Shown in pieces: positions 8,484-16,239 of a DNA stretch of 64,000 nt. Origin of the DNA: Actinoallomurus spadix (GTDB taxonomy: Bacteria > Actinomycetota > Actinomycetes > Streptosporangiales > Streptosporangiaceae); the NCBI RefSeq assembly GCF_024055725.1, contig NZ_JAMXMX010000009.1, positions 237,359 through 301,358 of the forward strand, given 5' to 3'. The position numbers and the translations under genes were made by a program. Numbering within the stretch: position 1 is the stretch's first letter; each line of letters starts with the position of its first letter. Under the pieces are notes generated by a model. The model was not told the origin of the DNA and ran no database searches. It saw only the letters and a list, made by a program, of their open reading frames with translations.

Positions 8484-8497
8484 GCCAAGCGCTTGTT
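8484..8497. promoter_or_regulatory. KstR2-like operator before the thiolase gene
   Basis: GCCAAGCGCTTGTT matches AnCAAGnnCTTGnT except at the first position and contains the perfect palindrome CAAGCGCTTG. It lies immediately upstream of the thiolase start at 8471. Confidence 0.7.
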
Positions 8498-8559
8498 CGC
8501 GAAGCCGTCCGAGTCATCAGGGCGCCGACGCGTCGCCATCGGTATCACGGCCAGGTGTG

Positions 8560-8578
8560 GTCCGAATATTCTTCGGAC
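8560..8578. promoter_or_regulatory. Palindromic Lrp/AsnC operator candidate
   Basis: GTCCGAA-TATTC-TTCGGAC has perfect seven-base arms and lies 65 bp upstream of the Lrp start. The core CCGAA-N5-TTCGG recurs as CCGAA-N5-GTCGG before the EamA gene (9188), supporting Lrp binding at both. Confidence 0.65.
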
Positions 8579-8643
8579 GACGGACCGTTGAGCCGACGTT
8601 CCGCGTACGGCGTTCGGCGCGGCGGCGATGAGTGGAGGGTCAC

Positions 8644-9135
8644 ATGGACGCGGTGGATCAGGCGATCCTGCGGCGGCTGCAGCGGGACGGCCGGCAGACG
8701 AACCGGGAGCTGGCCGAGGCGGTCGGCATCGCGCCGTCGACCGCGCTGGAGCGGACCCGGGCGCTGCGCGCCCGGGGCGTCATCACCGGCTTCCACGCCG
8801 CGGTGGACCCGGCGGCGCTGGGCCGGAGCGTGCAGGCGCTGATCTCGATCCGGATCCGGCCGCAGTCGCGCGAGGCCATCGAGTCGGTCCGCGACACGAT
8901 GGCGGCGCTGCCCGAGACGCTGGGCGTGTTCGTGGTCACGGGCAACGAGGACGTCCTCGTGCACGTCGCGGTGCCGAGCACGGCGTACCTCCGCGACTTC
9001 GTGCTGGACCGCTTGGCCCGGCGCAAGGAGTTCGTGGACGTCCGCACCACGGTGGTCTTCGACTATGTCCAGCCGGTCGAGCAGGCCGAACTTCCGGCGG
9101 CCGATGACCGTGGTCGCCGAACTCCGTACGCCTGA
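8644..9135 (+). CDS. Lrp/AsnC-family transcriptional regulator
   Basis: A 163-residue feast/famine regulator. The N-terminal winged HTH (VDQAILRRLQRDGRQTNREL, then VGIAPSTALERTRALRARGVITGF) is followed by the RAM/AsnC ligand-binding domain (VFVVTGNEDVLVHVAVPST). ATG 8644 was chosen because GGAGGG sits four bases upstream and overlaps the alternative GTG at 8632. It is divergent from the thiolase gene and upstream of an EamA transporter. The shared palindrome suggests it controls itself and that transporter, as Lrp proteins often do with amino-acid exporters. Confidence 0.92.
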   Translation: MDAVDQAILRRLQRDGRQTNRELAEAVGIAPSTALERTRALRARGVITGFHAAVDPAALGRSVQALISIRIRPQSREAIESVRDTMAALPETLGVFVVTGNEDVLVHVAVPSTAYLRDFVLDRLARRKEFVDVRTTVVFDYVQPVEQAELPAADDRGRRTPYA

Positions 9136-9187
9136 ACCGCCCCGGACCCGGTTTCGACCGAAGGAAAGCCCGCTCTGAGCGGTGACA

Positions 9188-9202
9188 CCGAACGATCGTC
9201 GG
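9188..9202. promoter_or_regulatory. Second Lrp operator candidate, before eamA
   Basis: CCGAACGATCGTCGG repeats the CCGAA-N5-xTCGG layout of the site upstream of lrp. It ends 42 bp before the EamA ATG. Confidence 0.5.
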
Positions 9203-9244
9203 TCCAGCATCGGTATCTCCGCACTTACGCCTAGCGTTCCCGGC

Positions 9245-10225
9245 ATGGAGCAACGAAATGACCTGGCCGGAGTCTGGCTCGTGCTGGCGGCCGGGGTGCT
9301 GTGGGCGACGGTGGGGCCCGCCCAGGTGTTCGCGGACTCGCCGGCCGGACCGGTGGCGCTGGGCGGGGCCCGCATCCTGACGGGCGGCCTGGTGCTGGCC
9401 CTGGTGGTCCTGGCGACGCGCCGGGACGCGTTCCGCACGCTGACGCGGAGCGCGTGGCCGCCTCTGCTGGCCGCCTCCTGCGCGACCGGGGTCTTCCAGG
9501 CGGCCTTCATGAGCTCCGTGGCCCGTACCGGCGCGGCGGTGGCCACGGCGGTCGCGTTCGGCGTCGCGCCGGTCAGCACCGGTGTCGTCGAGCGGATCGC
9601 GCTCGGCACCCGGTTCTCGCGGGGATGGGTGGTCGGCACGTGCGCCGCCGTCCTCGGCTGCGCCCTGGTGGTGACGCCGGACGGGCCGGTTCACGTCGAC
9701 CCGTACGGCGTGCTGCTCGGCGTCGTGTCGGGTGGCTGCTACGGGGTGTACACGGTGGCGGCCAAGCGGCTCACCGGGGACCGGGTCGACATGCGGGCGG
9801 CGGTATCGGTGACCCTTCTCATCGGCGGGTCGTTCCTGGCGCCGTGGACGCTGTCGCGGCTGCCGGATCTCGGCACGGCGCGTTCTCTCCTGGTGGCCGG
9901 CTGGCTGGGCCCGGTGACGGCGGCGCTGGCGTACTCGCTGTTCGTCGCCGGGCTGCGCCGGGTCACCGCGGCGACGGCGGGCACCCTGTCGCTGGCCGAG
10001 CCGCTCGTGGCCACGGCGCTGGCCGTGCTGTTCCTGGGCGAGCGGATGTCCGTGCCGGTCGCGGCGGGGTCCGTGCTGCTGCTCGGGGGGCTGGTGGTGG
10101 TCTCGATCCCCGGTCGCCCCTCCCGGCGCCCGGAGCGCGCGGGAGGGCTCCCGTCCGCGGCCGCGGACGCGCCGGGGGTCAGAGTCCGTACTGGACCGCG
10201 GCGCGTTCGGCGAGGATCGGCGTGA
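9245..10225 (+). CDS. EamA/RhaT-family (DMT) transporter
   Basis: A 326-residue drug/metabolite transporter with ten predicted helices in two EamA repeats of about 140 residues. The first begins WLVLAAGVLWATVGPAQV and the second has GVVSGGCYGVYTVAAKR. The second repeat ends with the typical AEPLVATALAVLFLGERMS. ATG 9245 fits the first helix; GTG 9182 would add an unlikely leader spanning the Lrp site. The soluble C-terminal tail overlaps the convergent Dabb gene by 47 bp. Its position after lrp suggests export of an amino acid or related metabolite. Confidence 0.9.
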   Translation: MEQRNDLAGVWLVLAAGVLWATVGPAQVFADSPAGPVALGGARILTGGLVLALVVLATRRDAFRTLTRSAWPPLLAASCATGVFQAAFMSSVARTGAAVATAVAFGVAPVSTGVVERIALGTRFSRGWVVGTCAAVLGCALVVTPDGPVHVDPYGVLLGVVSGGCYGVYTVAAKRLTGDRVDMRAAVSVTLLIGGSFLAPWTLSRLPDLGTARSLLVAGWLGPVTAALAYSLFVAGLRRVTAATAGTLSLAEPLVATALAVLFLGERMSVPVAAGSVLLLGGLVVVSIPGRPSRRPERAGGLPSAAADAPGVRVRTGPRRVRRGSA

Positions 10226-10478
10226 GGCACTCGTCGATGACGGCGCGGTGCACCGGGTGGTCGCGGTAGACGGTGTAGGCGTCACGGTCGGCGAAGTCCG
10301 CGACCACGGCGAAGTCGAAGTTGCCGGGGTTCAGCCCGGCGTCGGCGCCCACGTGGTACGCCTCGATCTCGCGGATGGCGCCGGGGAGGGCGGTCAGCCG
10401 CTCCACCAGCTCCCGCTTCCGCTCTTCCGTCGCGCTCTCGTTCCAGCGGAACATCACCACGTGCCGGAACCCGGCCAT
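10179..10478 (-). CDS. Dabb-domain (stress-responsive A/B barrel) protein
   Basis: A 99-residue single-domain dimeric alpha/beta barrel protein. It shows the family opening HVVMFRW, the YHVGADAG strand and a FAVVADFADRDAYTVYRDHP segment. Family members range from stress proteins to small cyclases and monooxygenase partners. The 3' end overlaps the convergent eamA gene. No function is assignable beyond the fold. Confidence 0.85.
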   Translation of the reverse strand: MAGFRHVVMFRWNESATEERKRELVERLTALPGAIREIEAYHVGADAGLNPGNFDFAVVADFADRDAYTVYRDHPVHRAVIDECLTPILAERAAVQYGL

Positions 10479-10551
10479 GTCGCCTCCTCGATCGATGGTT
10501 CGCCGACGACGATACGAGAAGGGCCGCGGCGGGGGGCGGGCGCCACGCGGT

Positions 10552-11784
10552 TCACTCAGCGAGATGCGCGGCCGTGCGTTCGGCCAGGTCGAAGGCCCGC
10601 CGGAGGTCGGCGCGCAGCAGCCGGCCGCCCCGCTTGACGATCTCCCCGCCGACCAGGACGGTGTCCACGTTGCTCAGGTCGGCCGCCGTGACCACGGCGG
10701 TGATCGGGTCGCGCAGCGGCACCAGGTTCGGGGTGTCGGCGCGGAGGAGGACGAGGTCGGCCTGCTTGCCGGGCCGCAGCGACCCGATGCGGTCGTCGAG
10801 GCCGAGCGCGGCGGCGCCGTCGAGAGTGGCCATGCGCAGCACGTCGGCCGCGGAGACGGTGGGATCGTCGGCGCGCGTCGCCGCGAAGGCCGCGCGCATC
10901 AGGCCGAACATGTCGCCGCCGACGCTGGTCACGGCGTCCGCGCCGAGCGTCGTGCGGACCCCGGCGGCGCGCAGGCGGCCGAGCTCCGGGCGGCCGAGGC
11001 GCATCTGCTCCTCCAGGACCGGGGCGACCGAGGCGGTGCCGCCGCTGTCGGCGATGAGCTTGAGCGCCTCGTCGGTGACCCCGTTGAGGTGGATGTAGGT
11101 GGTGTCCGCGCCGAGGAGGCCGTGGTCGCGCAGCCGCTCGATCGGGCCGGGGCCGTTGACGTGGACGCTGATCCGCAGGCCGAGTTCCCGGGCGAGGCGC
11201 CAGTCGGCCTCCGTGTCCTCGACGCTCGCGAAGCCGGGCCCCCAGGCGGCGAGCGTCGCCGAGACGCGGCCGCCGACGAGGCCGAGCACCCGGCGCACCT
11301 CGCCGGGCCGCCGCTCGTCCGGCGCCGGGTGGGCGTAGCCGAAGACGGCGCGGATGCCGGAGTCGCGCAGGGCGGTGACGGCCGCGTCGGTGTGGTCGGG
11401 CGAGCGCTGGATGTGGGACCAGTCGAGCAGCGTGGTGATCCCGGAGTTGAGGCATTCGAGCGCGCCGGCGAGGTTGCCCGCGTGGACGTCCTCGGGCCGG
11501 AACCGGGGCGCGGCGCCGTACACGATCGCCTCGAGGTACTCGGCGAGGGAGGCGTACGGGGCGGTGGACCGCAGCACGCTCTGCCAGGTATGGCGGTGGG
11601 TGTCGACGAAGCCGGGGAGCACGATGTGGTCCCGCGCGTCGATGACCTCGGCGCCCTCGGCGGGCAGGCCGGGACCGACGGCGGTGATCACACCGTCCTC
11701 GATCAGCAGGTCGGTCGCGGGCGTGGCGCGCGGCGCGGGCTCGGTGTCGATGACGAGCCCGCGCCGGATCAGGATCCGGGACAT
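10552..11784 (-). CDS. Amidohydrolase-family protein (ATZ/TRZ-like deaminase or hydrolase)
   Basis: A 410-residue metal-dependent hydrolase of the TIM-barrel amidohydrolase superfamily. Visible ligand regions are FVDTHRHTWQ (HxH), ISVHVNG, YIHLNG and the late TLGADAV Asp. Small beta-strand segments at both ends form the composite domain typical of cytosine deaminase, guanine deaminase and atrazine chlorohydrolase relatives. It is divergent from a MarR gene with an almost perfect 22-bp inverted repeat between them, so it is probably the MarR target. Substrate unknown. Confidence 0.9.
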   Translation of the reverse strand: MSRILIRRGLVIDTEPAPRATPATDLLIEDGVITAVGPGLPAEGAEVIDARDHIVLPGFVDTHRHTWQSVLRSTAPYASLAEYLEAIVYGAAPRFRPEDVHAGNLAGALECLNSGITTLLDWSHIQRSPDHTDAAVTALRDSGIRAVFGYAHPAPDERRPGEVRRVLGLVGGRVSATLAAWGPGFASVEDTEADWRLARELGLRISVHVNGPGPIERLRDHGLLGADTTYIHLNGVTDEALKLIADSGGTASVAPVLEEQMRLGRPELGRLRAAGVRTTLGADAVTSVGGDMFGLMRAAFAATRADDPTVSAADVLRMATLDGAAALGLDDRIGSLRPGKQADLVLLRADTPNLVPLRDPITAVVTAADLSNVDTVLVGGEIVKRGGRLLRADLRRAFDLAERTAAHLAE

Positions 11785-11794
11785 GATTAATCCT

Positions 11795-11816
11795 TTTCCA
11801 GAAAGCTTTTTGGAAA
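11795..11816. promoter_or_regulatory. MarR operator candidate (22-bp inverted repeat)
   Basis: TTTCCAGAAAG and CTTTTTGGAAA form a 22-bp inverted repeat centred on AAGCTT with ten of eleven pairs matched. It fills the intergenic space between the divergent amidohydrolase and marR genes and is conspicuously A+T-rich. Confidence 0.65.
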
Positions 11817-11848
11817 GCTATCACGCTGGCCGACTAGGCTCAACGGCC

Positions 11849-12361
11849 ATGGAACGGCGGGATCGCGTGGACGCCATGCTCGCGGCCTGGCGCGCGGAGG
11901 ACCCTGAGGTCGCGACGCTGACGCTGGAGCTCACCAAGCGCGTCGGGCGCCTGTCCGCGCTGAGCATGGAGGCCACGCAGCGGGCACTGGAGGAGTTCGG
12001 CGTGACCTACGCGGAGTTCGACGTGCTGGCGACGCTTCGCCGGTCCGGCCGGCCGTACCGCCTCAAGCCGGGCACGCTCGCGGAGTCGTCGATGCTGACG
12101 ACCGGCGGCACCAGCAACATCCTGCAGCGACTCGGCGCGGCGGGCCTGGTGCGACGGGAGCCGGACCCGGACGACCGGCGCAGCTCGTGGGTCCGCCTGA
12201 CCCCGGAGGGCCTCGAACTGACGGGCCGGATCGTCGCCGCGACCGGCCGGGCCCACGAGGCGCTGTTCGAGAAGGTCCCGGAGGAGACCGGGCGGGCACT
12301 GGCGGATCTTCTCCGGGAGGTTCTGCTCACGCTCGGCGACGAGGCTCCGCGCCGGCCCTGA
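11849..12361 (+). CDS. MarR-family transcriptional regulator
   Basis: A 170-residue winged-helix regulator. The recognition region is SSMLTTGGTSNILQRLGAAG and the wing is the MarR hallmark DPDDRRSSWVRLTPEG. An N-terminal helical dimerisation segment of about 60 residues precedes it. The ATG lies 33 bp from a strong inverted repeat that also fronts the divergent amidohydrolase, implying auto- and cross-regulation by a small phenolic or heterocyclic ligand, which is usual for the family. A GC-rich hairpin follows the stop. Confidence 0.92.
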   Translation: MERRDRVDAMLAAWRAEDPEVATLTLELTKRVGRLSALSMEATQRALEEFGVTYAEFDVLATLRRSGRPYRLKPGTLAESSMLTTGGTSNILQRLGAAGLVRREPDPDDRRSSWVRLTPEGLELTGRIVAATGRAHEALFEKVPEETGRALADLLREVLLTLGDEAPRRP

Positions 12362-12370
12362 ACGGAGACG

Positions 12371-12405
12371 GCAGGGCGGCCGGGTCGTCCGCCCGGCCGC
12401 CCTGT
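12371..12405. terminator. GC-rich hairpin after marR
   Basis: GCAGGGCGGCCGGG (12371-12384) pairs with CCCGGCCGCCCTGT (12392-12405), with one G-T pair and a seven-base loop. It is ten bases past the marR stop and would also end a minus-strand transcript carrying the tiny ORF at 12440. Confidence 0.6.
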
Positions 12406-12416
12406 CGCGGGGCCCT

Positions 12417-12440
12417 TCAGGCCCAGGACACGCCGCCCAT
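12417..12440 (-). other. Seven-codon ORF (MGGVSWA) with a strong ribosome-binding site
   Basis: On the minus strand GAAGGAGGCTGCG precedes an ATG that opens MGGVSWA and a TGA stop, followed within 12 bases by the 12371-12405 hairpin. The remaining intergenic DNA (12441-12650) is locally A+T-rich with no other coding signal. It may be a leader peptide, a tiny secreted or modified peptide, or chance. Confidence 0.25.
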
Positions 12441-12654
12441 CGCAGCCTCCTTCCCCGACGCCGATCAGGGTCGCCGCTCCCCCGAGCCAGACGATGCGTG
12501 GACCATAAATGCTAGGGAAACGATCACTGCGGGCAAATACGTCGTTTGACATATTTTGTGGCGATCACCGCCTGTATGCGGATATCGACGGCCGGTATTT
12601 CGCAATCCCGCGCTCCGCCGGGACTCCTTCACGGACCCGGCACCTGCTACGCTT

Positions 12655-12672
12655 ACCAAGCGAGCGCTTGGT
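12655..12672. promoter_or_regulatory. KstR2-like operator before LLM gene (12690)
   Basis: ACCAAGCG-AG-CGCTTGGT has perfect eight-base arms. Its right-hand 14 bases (12659-12672) match the KstR2 consensus with one mismatch. It ends 17 bp before the ATG. Confidence 0.75.
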
Positions 12673-12689
12673 ACGGAGGTGCCGTCCGC

Positions 12690-13748
12690 ATGAAGTTCTC
12701 CACGTTCCAGCTCTTCCACCGGTTCGAGGGCCAGACCGTCCGGGAGGTGTACGACTACCAGCTCGAGATCGCCGAGCTCTGCGAGGAGCTGGGCTTCAAC
12801 GGCCTGTGGGTGGCCGAGCACCACTTCCGGGACTACGGCGTCGTGCCGAACATCTTCACCCTGCTGTCCCACCTCGCCGCCCGCACGGAGCGGATCCGGC
12901 TCGGCACCGGGATCGTCGTGCTCCCCCTGCACAACCCCGTCCACGTGGCCGAGGAGGCCGCGATGGTCGACCTGCTGTCCGGCGGCCGTCTGGAGATGGG
13001 GATCGGCCGCGGCTACCAGAGCGTGGAGTTCGAGAGCTTCGGGATCGACCTCGGCGAGGCCCGCGAACGCTTCGACGAGGCCCTCGACCTGATCATCGCG
13101 CTGTGGACCCGGAACGACGTCCACTTCCAGGGCGAGTACTACGGCACGGGCAACGAGGTCACCCTCACCCCGCGGCCGGTGCAACGCCCCCACCCGCCCC
13201 TGCACGTCGCCGCGGTGAGCCCCGAGACGGTCGAGCGGTACGCCGCGCGCGGGCTGCCGATCCTCGCCGACCCGGCCGCGCCCTTCAAGAAGATCGCCCA
13301 GGCGGCGGAGACCTGGTACGCGACCGCGCGGGCCAACGGGGTCGACACCGAGCAGGCCGAGCTGGTGGCCACGCGGTCGGTGTACGTCGCGCCGACCGTC
13401 GAACAGGCCCGCGCCGACCAGGCGCGCTTCGAGAGCTCCTTCGACCGGTCGCGCATCTTCAACCGGCAGAGCGCCCCCATCGACTCCAGGACCGGTCAGG
13501 TCGCCAAGGGGTTCGAGTACTGGCAGGACCGCTACCTCAAGGGCGGTGAGGTCGGCGCCGACTTCCGCTGGGAACAGCTCGAGGTCATCGGGGACCCCGA
13601 CCGGGTGATCAACCAGATCAAGATGATCGCCGACTTCGGCTTCACGAACCTGATGTGCGACTTCGGCAGCACCCGGCCCGTGCCCATCGAGGACATGAAG
13701 AAGGTCCTGAGGTTCTTCGCCGCCGAGGTGATGCCGGCGTTCCGCTGA
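12690..13748 (+). CDS. LLM-class flavin-dependent oxidoreductase
   Basis: A 352-residue bacterial-luciferase-like monooxygenase. Family marks are the opening MKFSTFQLFHRF, GFNGLWVAEHHF, RIRLGTGIVVLPLHNPVHVAEEAAMVDLLSGGRLEMGIGRGYQ (start of barrel and cofactor pocket) and a late DPDRVINQIKMIADFGF. These use FMNH2 or F420. GGAGGT lies nine bases before the ATG. It leads a two-gene unit with the acyl-CoA ligase at 13798 (about 50 bp gap) and carries one of the strongest KstR2-like operators. The oxygenation substrate is unknown. Confidence 0.93.
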   Translation: MKFSTFQLFHRFEGQTVREVYDYQLEIAELCEELGFNGLWVAEHHFRDYGVVPNIFTLLSHLAARTERIRLGTGIVVLPLHNPVHVAEEAAMVDLLSGGRLEMGIGRGYQSVEFESFGIDLGEARERFDEALDLIIALWTRNDVHFQGEYYGTGNEVTLTPRPVQRPHPPLHVAAVSPETVERYAARGLPILADPAAPFKKIAQAAETWYATARANGVDTEQAELVATRSVYVAPTVEQARADQARFESSFDRSRIFNRQSAPIDSRTGQVAKGFEYWQDRYLKGGEVGADFRWEQLEVIGDPDRVINQIKMIADFGFTNLMCDFGSTRPVPIEDMKKVLRFFAAEVMPAFR

Positions 13749-13797
13749 CCTTGATGCCGACGTTCCGCCGACCCGCCCCGACTCGATGGGAGACGCG

Positions 13798-15303
13798 ATG
13801 TCCGTGCACGGGCTGACCCTCGGAGACGTCCTCGGCGAGCACCGGCGCGGCAGGCCGCTCGGCCTGGCGGTGGTGGACGCGGACGTCCGCCTGACCTATC
13901 CGGGCCTCGACGAGCGGGTGAACCGGCTCGCGAACGCGCTCGCCGCCGACGGGGTCGCCCCCGGCGAGCGCGTCCTGTGGCTCGGCCGGAACTCCTTCCG
14001 GATCCTGGAACTCCTGCTCGCCGCCGCCCGGCTCGGCGCGATCTGCTGCCCGGCGAACCGGCGGCAGAGTGCCGGCGAGCTCACCTTCGTCCTGGACGAC
14101 CTGCGGCCCGCCGTCGTCGTGTTCGAAGAGTCCGAGGCGGCCGGGCAGGCCCGCGCCCGGACGGTCGCGAAGGCGCGCTGGGTCGCCGCGGGCGAGGAGT
14201 ACGAGGCCTACGCCGCCGCCGGAGCGCCCTCCGAGCCCGCGGTGACGGTGGACCCCGGCGATCCGGTCCTCGCCCTCTACACGGCGGCGTTCGACGGGCG
14301 GCCCGCGGCGGCGCTGCTGAGCCACACGGCACTGATCGCGCACACGATGACGTTGCTGCACGTCCGGCGGATGGAGGACGGCTTCACCTACCTCAACAGC
14401 GGGCCCCTGTTCCACGTCGGGACGATGATGTTCTGCCTGGCCGCCTTCCAGCTCGGCGGCACCAACGTCTTCACTCCCGCCTACGACCCGGAGGAGGTCT
14501 GCCGGCTCATCGAGGCCGAACGCTGTACGCACGCGTTCCTGTTCGGGCCGATGATCGACCGGCTCGTCGAGGCGAACGCCGGCGGCGCCCACGACCTGTC
14601 GTCCCTGCGCTTCGCCTCGCACTCCCCCGCATGGGACGCCATGATCACCGTGGACGACAGCCCGTGGGGCGCGTCGAAGATGGGCGGATACGGGCAGACC
14701 GAGGTGGGCGGCATGCTGACGTTCCTCGGCCTGGCGCCCGGCGGGCGCGGACCTGCCGGACGGCCGTCCCCGCTCGTCCACGTGCGGATCCTGGACCCGG
14801 CGGGAACCGAGGTCCCGCCCGGCGAGACCGGCGAGATCTGCGCGCGGGGCGCCACGATCTTCAGCGGCTACTGGAACCGGCCCGAGCGGAACGCGGCGAA
14901 GACGGCGGGCGGCTGGCACCACACCGGCGACCTCGGCCGCCGCGAACCGGACGGCACGATCACGTTCATCGGCCCGGGCCTGCGGATGATCAAATCGGCG
15001 AACGAGAACATCTACCCCGCCGAGGTCGAGCGCGCGCTCAGGGAGCACGAGGCCGTCGCGGACGCGGCCGTGATCGGCGTGCCGGACCCCGCGTGGGGTC
15101 AGAGCGTCAAGGCGATCGTGGTCTTGAAGGACGGCGCGTCCCTCACGCCCGAGCAGGTCGTCGCGCACGTACGATCGCGGATCGCCTCGTACAAGAAGCC
15201 GCGGCACGTGGAGTTCGCCGACGCGATCCCGAAGAAGGGCCACACGCCCGACTACGACGCCCTCGACGCGGCGTACGGCGGCGGAGGCCATCCCGGCACC
15301 TGA
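13798..15303 (+). CDS. AMP-binding acyl-CoA ligase-like protein with altered P-loop
   Basis: A 501-residue ANL-superfamily adenylating enzyme. Most core motifs are intact: GYGQTE (A5), HHTGDLGRR (A7), the hinge GLRMIKSANENIYPAEVE (A8) and the C-terminal lysine region PKKGHTP (A10). The A3 P-loop is YTAAFDGRPAAALLSH at residues 161-176, instead of YTSGTTGxPKG, so the usual Ser/Thr-Gly pyrophosphate contacts and the Lys are lost. GGGAGA supports ATG 13798 over ATG 13786. It probably forms a unit with the LLM gene. It may still form CoA thioesters, since divergent P-loops occur in some FadD-like groups. Confidence 0.9.
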   Translation: MSVHGLTLGDVLGEHRRGRPLGLAVVDADVRLTYPGLDERVNRLANALAADGVAPGERVLWLGRNSFRILELLLAAARLGAICCPANRRQSAGELTFVLDDLRPAVVVFEESEAAGQARARTVAKARWVAAGEEYEAYAAAGAPSEPAVTVDPGDPVLALYTAAFDGRPAAALLSHTALIAHTMTLLHVRRMEDGFTYLNSGPLFHVGTMMFCLAAFQLGGTNVFTPAYDPEEVCRLIEAERCTHAFLFGPMIDRLVEANAGGAHDLSSLRFASHSPAWDAMITVDDSPWGASKMGGYGQTEVGGMLTFLGLAPGGRGPAGRPSPLVHVRILDPAGTEVPPGETGEICARGATIFSGYWNRPERNAAKTAGGWHHTGDLGRREPDGTITFIGPGLRMIKSANENIYPAEVERALREHEAVADAAVIGVPDPAWGQSVKAIVVLKDGASLTPEQVVAHVRSRIASYKKPRHVEFADAIPKKGHTPDYDALDAAYGGGGHPGT

Positions 15304-15306
15304 CCT

Positions 15307-16212
15307 TCACAGGATCGCCAGGGGGTTGATCGGGCTGGCGGTGCCGCCCTCGATGACCAGCGGCGCCGCCACGAACAGGAACTCCGTACGGCCCGTCGCC
15401 GCGAGGTCCTCCAGCCAGAGCATCTCGGCCAGGTGGATCCCGTGCCGCCACAGGAGGATCAGGTGGAGGTCGTCGCCGAGGTCCTCGTCGGCGAGCTGGC
15501 GCTCGTTCAGCCCGCCGATCGCGGCGTTGTCGCACGCCACCATCGCGACGTCCCGGTCCGCCAGCCAGCGCCCGGCGCCGGCCGACAGGCCCGGCTGCCC
15601 GGCCCAGTACGCCTCCGGAGAGTCCTCCCACGTCAGCGGCCACCCCGTACGGACGACGGCGATGTCACCGGACCGGATCTCCGCCCCGCACGCCGCCAGG
15701 TCCGCGGCCGGGACGCGATCCCCGGCGGCCAGGTGACGGACGCCCCGGAGCCGTGGGACGTCGAACAGCACGCCGCGGCCGACGACCGGCCCCGCCTTGT
15801 CGATGCCGCACCGCGTCGCCCCGTACGAGCGCACCCGCCCGGCCGGATGCCCGTTGTACAGCTCGTCGCCGGCCCACATGTGGCACAGCGCGTCCATGTG
15901 CGTGGTGGTCCCGTGCGGCGTGACGACGATGGCGTCGTCGGCCATCCGCAGGCCCGCCCCGATCGGCCGGGCACCCGCGGCGTAGTCGCCCGCGTCGACG
16001 GACATGAAGTGCTGGGGCAGCGGGCGTCCGCGCAGGTGCGGGACGGTGGCCGGCGCCGGGGACGACGTGGCGCCCCGGATCGGCAGCGACAGGCTCAGCG
16101 TCCGGCCCTCACGGACGCAGGCCACGGCGGCCCGTACGGCCTCGGGGGCGAGGAGGTTCAGCGTCCCCCGTTCGTCGTCGGGTCCCCACCGGCCCCAATT
16201 AGACTCGCTCAC
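15307..16212 (-). CDS. Cyclase-family (kynurenine-formamidase-like) hydrolase
   Basis: A 301-residue metal-dependent cyclase-fold protein. The signature HGTTTHMDALCHMW gives the metal-binding His/Asp set, and a late HGIHLAEMLWLEDL carries the conserved Glu. Family members hydrolyse cyclic amides, formamides or lactones, or close rings. GTG 16212 was chosen because GGAGG lies eight bases upstream. The 3' end is three bases from the acyl-CoA ligase stop. The start is only 27 bp from the divergent EstB-like start. Confidence 0.88.
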   Translation of the reverse strand: MSESNWGRWGPDDERGTLNLLAPEAVRAAVACVREGRTLSLSLPIRGATSSPAPATVPHLRGRPLPQHFMSVDAGDYAAGARPIGAGLRMADDAIVVTPHGTTTHMDALCHMWAGDELYNGHPAGRVRSYGATRCGIDKAGPVVGRGVLFDVPRLRGVRHLAAGDRVPAADLAACGAEIRSGDIAVVRTGWPLTWEDSPEAYWAGQPGLSAGAGRWLADRDVAMVACDNAAIGGLNERQLADEDLGDDLHLILLWRHGIHLAEMLWLEDLAATGRTEFLFVAAPLVIEGGTASPINPLAIL

Positions 16213-16239
16213 AATTGTTTCCTCCAGGAGTAGAGGCAC

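Noticed and set aside
10321..11790. A 489-codon plus-strand frame opposite the amidohydrolase
   Set aside because: Mirror-frame artefact; the minus strand carries all metal-ligand motifs of an amidohydrolase.
12546..12551. TTGACA as a -35 element for the LLM gene at 12690
   Set aside because: No acceptable -10 hexamer lies 16-19 bp downstream and the operator is about 100 bp away.
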